Shown: one piece after another, positions 41,180-52,010 of the stretch
How positions within the stretch are numbered: position 1 is the first letter of the stretch
How the letters are laid out: each line of letters begins with the position of its first letter
NCBI GenBank assembly: GCA_943735955.1
Contig: OX030970.1
Coordinates: 6,257,624-6,321,623 of the forward strand
DNA length: 64,000 nt
Reading direction: 5' to 3'
Source: Piscicola geometra
Lineage: Eukaryota; Annelida; Clitellata; Hirudinida; Piscicolidae
Position numbers and translations under genes: made by a program
The notes under the pieces: model-generated
What the model was told of the DNA's origin: nothing
Database searches by the model: none
What the model saw: the letters and a program-made list of their open reading frames with translations, nothing else

Positions 41180-44100
41180 GAGATGGGGAGATGTTGAGAT
41201 GGGGAGATGTTGAGATGGGGAGATGTTGAGAGGGGGAGATGTTTAGATAGGAAGAGTTGAGATGGGGAGATGTTGAAATGGGGAGATGTTGAGATGAGGA
41301 AATTTTGAGAAGAGGAGATTTTGAGATGGGGAGATGTTGAGATGGGGAGATGTTGAGATTGGGAGATGTTGTGATGGGGAGATGTTGAGATGGGGAGATG
41401 TTGAGATAGGGAGATGTTACGGTGGGAAAGGGTTTAGATGTTGAAAGGGGGAAATGTTAAGATGAGAAGGCGATGTTATCATTGTGATTGACATCTTTCC
41501 ATTACAATATTTTCCCGTCTCAACATCTCCTCATCTCAACATCTCCTTATCTCAACATCTTCCCATCTCAATATCTCCCTATCTCAACCTCTTCCTGTCT
41601 CAACTTCTTCCTCTCTCAACCTTTTCCCATCTCCCCATCTCAACCTCTCCCTGTCTCAACCTCCTTTTATCTCAACCTCTCCCCATCTCAACATCTCCCC
41701 ATCTCAACATTTCCCCATCTCAACATCTCTCCATCTCATCCTCTCCCCATCTCAATATCTCCCCATCTCAACATCTTCCCATCTCAACCTCTTCCTGTCT
41801 CAACCTCTTCCTATCTCATTCTCTCCCCATCTCAACATTTCCCCATCTCAACATCTCCCCATCTCATCCTCTCCCCATCTTAACATCTCCCCATCTCAAC
41901 ATCTCCCCATCTCAAAATCTCCCCATCTCAACATTTCCCCCTCTCAACATCTCCCTATCTCAACATCTCCCCATCTCAACTTTTCCCATCTCAACATCTT
42001 CCCATCTCAACATCTTTCTATCTCAACATCTCAACATCTAAACATCTTTCTATCTCAACATCTCAACATCTAAACCCTTTCCCACCGCAACATCTCCCCA
42101 TCTCAACATCTCCCCATCTCATCCTCTCCCCGTCTCAACATCTCCCCATCTCAACATTTCCCCATCTCAACTCTTCCCATCTCAACATCTCCCCATCTCA
42201 TCCTCTCCCCATCTCAACATCTCCCCATCTCAACATCTCCCCATCTCAAAATCTCCCCATCTCAACATCTCCCCATCTCAACTCTTCCCATCTCAACATC
42301 TCCCCATCTCAACTCTTCCCATCTCAACATCTTCCCATCTCAACATCTTTCTATCTCAACATCTCAACATCTAAACCCTTTCCCACCGCAACATCTCCCC
42401 ATCTCAACATCTCCCCGTCTCAACATCTCCCCATCTCAACATTTCCCCATCTCAACATCTCCCCATCTCATCCTCTCCCCATCTCAACATCTCCCCATCT
42501 CAACATCTCCCCATCTCAAAATCTCCCCATCTCAACATCTCCCCCTCTCAACATCTCCCCATCTCAACATCTCCCCATCTCAACTCTTCCCATCTCAACA
42601 TCTCCACATCTCAACTTTTCCCATCTCAACATCTTCCCATCTCAACATCTTTCTATCTTAACATCTCAAAATCTAAACCTTTTCCCACCGCAACATCTCC
42701 CCATCTCAACATTTTTCCATCTCAACATCTCCCCTTCTCATCCTCTCCATCTCAACTCTTCCCATCTCAACATCTCCCCATCACAACATCTCCCAATCTC
42801 AACATCTCCCCATCTCAACATCTCCCCATCTCAAAATCTCCTCATCTCAAAATTTCCCCATCTCAACATCTCCCCCTCTCAACATCTCCCTATCTCAACT
42901 TCTCCCTGTCTGAGATGGGAAGAGTTGAGATGGGGAGATGTTGAAATGGGGAGATGTTGAGATGAGGAAATTTTGAGATGAGGAGATTTTGAGATGGGGA
43001 GATGTTGAGATGGGGAGATGTTGAGATTGGGAGATGTTGTGATGGGGAGATGTTGAGATGGGGAGATGTTGAGATAGGGAGATGTTACGGTGGGAAAGGG
43101 TTTAGATGTTGAAAGGGGGAAATGTTAAGATGAGAAGGCGATGTTATCATTGTGATTGACATCTTTCCATTACAATATTTCCCCGTCTCAACATCTCCTC
43201 ATCTCAACATCTCCTTATCTCAACATCTTCCCATCTCAATATCTCCCTATCTCAACCTCTTCCTGTCTCAACTTCTTCCTCTCTCAACCTTTTCCCATCT
43301 CCCCATCTCAACCTCTCCCTGTCTCAACCTCCTTTTATCTCAACCTCTCCCCATCTCAACATCTCCCCATCTCAACATTTCCCCATCTCAACATCTCTCC
43401 ATCTCATCCTCTCCCCATCTCAATATCTCCCCATCTCAACATCTTCCCATCTCAACCTCTTCCTGTCTCAACCTCTTCCTATCTCATTCTCTCCCCATCT
43501 CAACATTTCCCCATCTCAACATCTCCCCATCTCATCCTCTCCCCATCTTAACATCTCCCCATCTCAACATCTCCCCATCTCAAAATCTCCCCATCTCAAC
43601 ATCTCCCCTCTCAACATCTCCCTATCTCAACATCTCCCCATCTCAACTTTTCCCATCTCAACATCTTCCAATCTCAACATCTTTCTATCTCAACATCTCA
43701 ACATCTAAACCCTTTCCCACCACAACATCTCCCCATCTCAACATCTCCCCGTCTCAACATCTCCCCATCTCAACATTTCCTCATCTCAACTCTTCCCATC
43801 TCAACATCTCCCCATCTCATCCTCTCCCCATCTCAACATCTCCCCATCTCAACATCTCCCCATCTCAAAATCTCCCCATCTCAACATCTCCCCATCTCAA
43901 CTCTTCCCATCTCAACATCTCCCCATCTCAACTCTTCCCATCTCAACATCTTCCCATCTCAACATCTTTCTATCTCAACATCTCAACATCTAAACCCTTT
44001 CCCACCGCAACATCTCCCCATCTCAACATCTCCCCGTCTCAACATCTCCCCATCTCAACATTTCCCCATCTCAACATCTCCCCATCTCATCCTCTCCCCA

Positions 44101-46589
44101 TCTCAACATCTCCCCATCTCAACATCTCCCCATCTCAAAATCTCCCTATCTCAACATCTCCCCCTCTCAACATCTCCCCATCTCAACATCTCCCCATCTC
44201 AACTCTTCCCATCTCAACATCTCCCCATCTCAACTTTTCCCATCTCAACATCTTCCCATCTCAACATCTTTCTATCTCAACATCTCAAAATCTAAACCTT
44301 TTCCCACCGCAACATCTCCCCATCTCAACATTTTTCCATCTCAACATCTCCCCTTCTCATCCTCTCCATCTCAACTCTTCCCATCTCAACATCTCCCCAT
44401 CTCATCCTCTCCCCATCTCAACATCTCCTCATCTCAACATCTCCTTATCTCAACATCTTCCCATCTCAATATCTCCCTATCTCAACCTCTTCCTGTCTCA
44501 ACTTCTTCCTCTCTCAACCTTTTCCCATCTCCCCATCTCAACCTCTCCCTGTCTCAACCTCCTTCTATCTCAACCTCTCCCCATCTCAACATCTCCCCAT
44601 CTCAACATTTCCCCATCTCAACATCTCTCCATCTCATCCTCTCCCCATCTCAATATCTCCCCATCTCAACTCTTCCCATCTCAACATCTTCCCATCTCAA
44701 CATCTTTCTATCTCAACATCTCAACATCTAAACCCTTTCCCACCGCAACATCTCCCCATCTCAACATCTCCCCGTCTCAACATCTCCCCATCTCAACATC
44801 TCCCTATCTCAATATTTACCCATCTCAACATCTCCCCATCTCATCCTCTCCCCATCTCAACATCTCCCCATCTCAACATCTCCCCATCTCAAAATCTCCC
44901 CATCTCAACATCTCCCCCTCTCAACATCTCCCCCTCTCAACATCTCCCCATCTCAACTCTTCCCATCTCAACATCTCCCCATCTCAACATCTCCCCATCT
45001 CAACTCTTCCCATCTCAACATCTTCCCATCTCAACATCTTTCTATCTCAACATCTCAACATCTAAACCCTTTCCCACCGCAACATCTCCCCATCTCAACA
45101 TTTCCCAATCTCAACATCTCCCCTTCTCATCCTCTCCATCTCAACTCTTCCCATCTCAACATCTCCCCATCTCATCCTCTCCCCATCTCAACATCTCCTC
45201 ATCTCAACATCTCCTTATCTCAACATCTTCCCATCTCAATATCTCCCTATCTCAACCTCTTCCTGTCTCAACTTCTTCCTCTCTCAACCTTTTCCCATCT
45301 CCCCATCTCAACCTCTCCCTGTCTCAACCTCCTTCTATCTCAACCTCTCCCCATCTCAACATCTCCCCATCTCAACATTTCCCCATCTCAACATCTCTCC
45401 ATCTCATCCTCTCCCCATCTCAATATCTCCCCATCTCAACATCTTCCCATCTCAACCTCTTCCTGTCTCAACCTCTTCCTATCTCATTCTCTCCCCATCT
45501 CAACATTTCCCCATCTCAACATCTCCCCATCTCATCCTCTCCCCATCTCAACATCTCCCCATCTCAAAATCTCCCCATCTCAACATCTCCCCCTCTCAAC
45601 ATCTCCCCATCTCAACATCTCCCCATCTCAACTCTTCCCATCTCAACATCTCCCCATCTCAACTCTTCCCATCTCAACATCTCCCCATCTCAACTCTTCC
45701 CATCTCAACATCTTCCCATCTCAACATCTTTCTATCTCAACATCTCAACATCTAAACCCTTTCCCACCGCAACATCTCCCCATCTCAACATCTCCCCGTC
45801 TCAACATCTCCCCATCTCAACATTTCCCCATCTCAACTCTTCCCATCTCAACATCTCCCCATCTCATCCTCTCCCCATCTCAACATCTCCCCATCTCAAC
45901 ATCTCCCCATCTCAAAATCTCCCCATCTCAACATCTCCCCCTCTCAACATCTCCCCATCTCAACATCTCCCCATCTCAACTCTTCCCATCTCAACATCTC
46001 CCCATCTCAACTCTTCCCATCTCAACATCTTCCCATCTCAACATCTTTCTATCTCAACATCTCAACATCTAAACCCTTTCCCACCGCAACATCTCCCCAT
46101 CTCAACATCTCCCCGTCTCAACATCTCCCCATCTCAACATTTCCCCATCTCAACTCTTCCCATCTCAACATCTCCCCATCTCATCCTCTCCCCATCTCAA
46201 CATCTCCCCATCTCAACATCTCCCCATCTCAAAATCTCCCCATCTCAACATCTCCCCCTCTCAACATCTCCCCATCTCAACATCTCCCCATCTCAATTCT
46301 TCCCATCTCAACATCTTCCCATCTCAACTCTTCCCATCTCAACATCTTCCCACCTCAACATCTTTCTATCTCAACATCTCAACATCTAAACCCTTTCCCA
46401 CCGCAACATCTCCCCATCTCAACATCTCCCCGTCTCAACATCTCCCCATCTCAACATTTCCCCATCTCAACATCTCCCCATCTCAACATCTCCCCATCTC
46501 AACTCTTCCCATCTCAACATCTCCCCATCTCAACTCTTCCCATCTCAACATCTTCCCATCTCAACATCTTTCTATCTCCACATCTCAAC
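41180..46589. repeat. Array segment 5: longest pyrimidine block
   Basis: R 41,180-41,485; Y 41,490-42,910; R 42,912-43,155; then an unbroken Y block from 43,155 to about 46,825, the longest in the window. The block head at 41,484 recurs at 43,152 (offset 1,668). Inside the long block a landmark unit (AAACCCTTTCCCACCG) recurs irregularly at 43,707, 43,992, 44,730, 45,063, 45,751, 46,066 and 46,386, giving sub-repeats of about 0.3 kb. A stop-free frame of 637 codons here (43,152-45,065) reflects composition and starts at GTG; it is not called as a gene. Confidence 0.85.
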
Positions 46590-49500
46590 ATCTAAACCCT
46601 TTCTCATCTCAACATCTCCCCATCTCAACATCTCCCTATCTCAACCTCTCCCTGTCGCAACCTCTTCCTATCTCAACCTCTCCCCATCACAACATCTCCC
46701 CATCTCAACATTTCCCCATCTCAACATCTCCCCTTCTCATCCTCTCCATCTCAACATCTCTCCATCTCAACCTCCCCCTGTCTCAACCTCTCCCTGTCTA
46801 AACCTTTTCTTATCTCAACAGTTTTTTAGAAGTTGAGATGTTAAGATGGGGAGAAGTTGGGATGGGGAGAGATTGAGATGGGTATATGTTGAGATGGGGA
46901 GATGTTGAAGTGGGGAGAGAATGAGATGGGGAGAGGTTGCGATAGAAAAAGGTTCAGATTTTGAGATAGGGAGATGTTGAGATGGAGAGATGTTGAGATA
47001 GGGAGAGGTTGAGATGGGAAGAGTTGAGATGGGGAGATGTTGAGATGGGAAGATGTTGAGATATGAAGAGTTGAGATGATGAGATGTTGGGATGGGAAGA
47101 GTTGAGATGGGGAGATGTTGAGATGGGGGTGTTGAGAGGGGGAGATGTTGAGATGGGAAGAGTTGAGATGGGGAGTTGTTGAGATGGGGAGATGTTGAGA
47201 TGGGGAGAGGATGAGATGGGGAGATGTTGCGGTGGGGAAGGATTTAGATGTTGAGATGGGGAGAGGTTGAGATGGAGAGATGTTGAGTTTGGGAGATGTT
47301 GAGATGGGCAGATGTTGAGAGGGGGAGATGTTTAGATAGGAAGAGTTGAGATGGGGAGATGTTGAAATGGGGAGATGTTGAGATGAGGACATTTTGAGAT
47401 GAGGAGATTTTGAGATGGGGAGATGTTGAGATGGGGAGATTTTGAGATGAGGAGATGTTGAGATGGGGAGATGTTGAGATGGAGAGATGTTGAGATGGGG
47501 AGATGTTGAGATGGAGAGATGTTGAGATGGGGAGATGTTGAGATGAGGAGATGTTGAGATGGGGAGAGGATGAAATAGGGAGATGTTGCGGTGAGAAAGG
47601 GTTTAGATGTTGACATGAGGAGATGTTGAGATGGAGAGATGTTGAGATTGGGAGATGTTGTGATGGGGAGATGTTGAGATGGAGAGATGTTGCGGTGGGA
47701 AAGGGTTTAGATGTTGAAAGGGGGAAATGTTAAGATGAGAAGGCGATGTTATCATTGTGATTGACATCTCTCCATCTCAATATTTCCCCGTCTCAACATC
47801 TCCTCATCTCAACATCTCCTTATCTCAACATCTTCCCTTCTCAATATCTGCCTATCTCAACCTCTTTCTGTCTCAACTTCTTCCTCTCTCAACCTTTTCC
47901 CATCTCCCCATCTCAATCTCTCCCTGTCTCAACCTCTTCCTATCTCAACCTCTCCCCATCTCAACATCTCCCCATCTCAACATTTCCCCATCTCAACCTC
48001 TCCCCATCTCATCCTCTCCCCATCTCAACATTTCCTTATCTCAACATCTCCCCATCTCATCCTCTCCCCATCTCAACATCTCCCTATCTCAACATCTCCC
48101 CATCTCAAAATCTCCCCATCTCAACATCTCCCCATCTCATCCTCTCCCCATCTCAACATCTCCCCATCTCAACATCTCCCCATCTCAACTCTTCCCATCT
48201 CAACATCTTCCCATCTCAACATCTTTCTATCTCAACATCTCAACATCTAAACCCTTTCCCACCGCAACATCTCCCCATCTCAACATTTCCCAATCTCAAC
48301 ATCTCCCCTTCTCATCCTCTCCATCTCAACTCTTCCCATCTCAACATCTCCCCATCTCATCCTCTCCCCATCTCAACATCTCCTCATCTCAACATCTCCT
48401 TATCTCAACATCTTCCCATCTCAATATCTCCCTATCTCAACCTCTTCCTGTCTCAACTTCTTCCTCTCTCAACCTTTTCCCATCTCCCCATCTCAACCTC
48501 TCCCTGTCTCAACCTCCTTCTATCTCAACCTCTCCCCATCTCAACATCTCCCCATCTCAACATTTCCCCATCTCAACATCTCTCCATCTCATCCTCTCCC
48601 CATCTCAATATCTCCCCATCTCAACATCTTCCCATCTCAACCTCTTCCTGTCTCAACCTCTTCCTATCTCATTCTCTCCCCATCTCAACATTTCCCCATC
48701 TCAACATCTCCCCATCTCATCATCTCCCCATCTCAACATCTCCCCATCTCCCCATCTCAAAATCTCCCCATCTCAACATCTCCCCCTCTCAACATCTCCC
48801 CATCTCAACATCTCCCCATCTCAACTCTTCCCATCTCAACATCTCCCCATCTCAACTCTTCCCATCTCAACATCTTCCCATCTCAACATCTTTCTATCTC
48901 AACATCTCAACATCTAAACCCTTTCCCACCGCAACATCTCCCCATCTCAACATCTCCCCGTCTCAACATCTCCCCATCGCAACATTTCCCCATCTCAACT
49001 CTTCCCATCTCAACATCTCCCCATCTCATCCTCTCCCCATCTCAACATCTCCCCATCTCAACATCTCCCCATCTCAAAATCTCCCCATCTCAACATCTCC
49101 CCCTCTCAACATCTCCCCATCTCAACATCTCCCCATCTCAACTCTTCCCATCTCAATTCTTCCCATCTCAACATCTTCCCACCTCAACATCTTTCTATCT
49201 CAACATCTCAACATCTAAACCCTTTCCCACAGCAACATCTCCCCATCTCAACATCTCCCCGTCTCAACATCTCCCCATCTCAACATTTCCCCATCTCAAC
49301 ATCTCCCCATCTCATCCTCTCCCCATCTCAACATCTCCCCATCTCAACATCTCCCCATCTCAAAATCTCCCCATCTCAACATCTCCCCCTCTCAACATCT
49401 CCCCATCTCAACATCTCCCCATCTCAACTCTTCCCATCTCAACATCTCCCCATCTCAACTCTTCCCATCTAAACATCTTCCCATCTCAACATCTTTCTAT

Positions 49501-52010
49501 CTCAACATCTCAACATCTAAACCCTTTCTCATCTCAACATCTCCCCATCTCAACATCTCCCTATCTCAACCTCTCCCTGTCGCAACCTCTTCCTATCTCA
49601 ACCTCTCCCCATCACAACATCTCCCCATCTCAACATTTCCCCATCTCAACATCTCCCCTTCTCATCCTCTCCATCTCAACATCTCTCCATCTCAACCTCC
49701 CCCTGTCTCAATCTCTCCCTGTCTAAACCTTTTCTTATCTCAACAGTTTTTTAGAAGTTGAGATGTTAAGATGGGGAGAAGTTGGGATGGGCAGAGATTG
49801 AGATGGGTATATGTTGAGATGGGGAGATGTTGAAGTGGGGAGAGAATGAGATGGGGAGAGGTTGCGATAGAAAAAGGTTCAGATTTTGAGATAGGGAGAT
49901 GTTGAGATGGAGAGATGTTGAGATAGGGAGAGGTTGAGATGGGAAGAGTTGAGATGGGGAGATGTTGAGATGGGAAGATGTTGAGATAGGAAGAGTTGAG
50001 ATGATGAGATGTTGGGATGGGAAGAGTTGAGATTGGGAGATGTTGAGATGGGGGTGTTGAGAGGGGGAGATGTTGAGATGGGAAGAGTTGAGATGGGGAG
50101 TTGTTGAGATGGGGAGATGTTGAGATGGGGAGAGGATGAGATGGGGAGATGTTGCGGTGGGGAAGGATTTAGATGTTGAGATGGGGAGAGGTTGAGATGG
50201 AGAGATGTTGAGTTTGGGAGATGTTGAGATGGGCAGATGTTGAGAGGGGGAGATGTTTAGATAGGAAGAGTTGAGATGGGGAGATGTTGAAATGGGGAGA
50301 TGTTGAGATGAGGACATTTTGAGATGAGGAGATTTTGAGATGGGGAGATGTTGAGATGGGGAGATTTTGAGATGAGGAGATGTTGAGATGGGGAGATGTT
50401 GAGATGGAGAGATGTTGAGATGGGGAGATGTTGAGATGGAGAGATGTTGAGATGGGGAGATGTTGAGATGAGGAGATGTTGAGATGGGGAGAGGATGAAA
50501 TAGGGAGATGTTGCGGTGAGAAAGGGTTTAGATGCTGACATGAGGAGATATTGAGATGGAGAGATGTTGAGATTGGGAGATGTTGTGATGGGGAGATGTT
50601 GAGATGGAGAGATGTTGCGGTGGGAAAGGGTTTAGATGTTGAAAGGGGGAAATGTTAAGATGAGAAGGCGATGTTATCATTGTGATTGACATCTCTCCAT
50701 CTCAATATTTCCCCGTCTCAACATCTCCTCATCTCAACATCTCCTTATCTCAACATCTTCCCTTCTCAATATCTGCCTATCTCAACCTCTTTCTGTCTCA
50801 ACTTCTTCCTCTCTCAACCTTTTCCCATCTCCCCATCTCAATCTCTCCCTGTCTCAACCTCTTCCTATCTCAACCTCTCCCCATCTCAACATCTCCCCAT
50901 CTCAACATTTCCCCATCTCAACCTCTCCCCATCTCATCCTCTCCCCATCTCAACATTTCCCCATCTCAACATCTCCCCATCTCATCCTCTCCCCATCTCA
51001 ACATCTCCCTATCTCAACATCTCCCCATCTCAAAATCTCCCCATCTCAACATCTCCCCATCTCAACTCTTCCCATCTCAACATCTCCCCATCTCAACTCT
51101 TCCCATCTCAACATCTTCCTATCTCAACATCTTTCTATCTCAACATCTCAACATCTAAACCCTTTCCCACCGCAACATCTCCCCATCTCAACATCTCCCC
51201 GTCTCAACATCTCCCCATCTCAACATTTCCCCATCTCAACTCTTCCCATCTCAACATCTCCCCATCTCATCCTCTCCCCATCTCAACATCTCCCCATCTC
51301 AACATCTCCCCATCTCAAAATCTCCCCATCTCAACATCTCCCCCTCTCAACATCTCCCCATCTCAACATCTCCCCATCTCAACTCTTCCCATCTCAACAT
51401 CTTCCCATCTCAACTCTTCCCATCTCAACATCTTCCCACCTCAACATCTTTCTATCTCAACATCTCAACATCTAAACCCTTTCCCACCGCAACATCTCCC
51501 CATCTCAACATCTCCCCGTCTCAACATCTCTCCATCTCAACATTTCCCCATCTCAACATCTCCCCATCTCATCCTCTCCCCATCTCAACATCTCCCCATC
51601 TCAACATCTCCCCATCTCAAAATCTCCCCATCTCAACATCTCCCCCTCTCAACATCTCCCCATCTCAACATCTCCCCATCTCAACTCTTCCCATCTCAAC
51701 ATCTCCCCATCTCAACTCTTCCCATCTCAACATCTTCCCATTTCAACATCTTTCTATCTCAACATCTCAACATCTAAACCCTTTCCCATCTCAACATCTC
51801 CCCATCTCAACATCTCCCTATCTCAACCTCTCCCTGTCGCAACCTCTTCCTATCTCAACCTCTCCCCATCACAACATCTCCCCATCTCAACATTTCCCCA
51901 TCTCAACATCTCCCCTTCTCATCCTCTCCATCTCAACATCTCTCCATCTCAACCTCCCCCTGTCTCAACCTCTCCCTGTCTAAACCTTTTCTTATCTCAA
52001 CAGTTTTTTA
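46590..52010. repeat. 2,925-bp higher-order repeats with 6-T hairpin marker
   Basis: Sequence at 46,590-48,140 recurs at 49,515-51,065 with an offset of 2,925 bp, including the rare spacing AACCCTTTCTCATCTC. The Y-to-R hairpins at about 46,820, 49,745 and 52,008 share a six-T loop (AGTTTTTTAGAA) instead of the usual five Ts, marking them as one recent lineage. The third copy is reached after a shorter interval (about 2,263 bp). Y blocks are 47,760-49,755 and 50,690-52,010; R blocks are 46,830-47,760 and 49,755-50,685. Confidence 0.85.
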
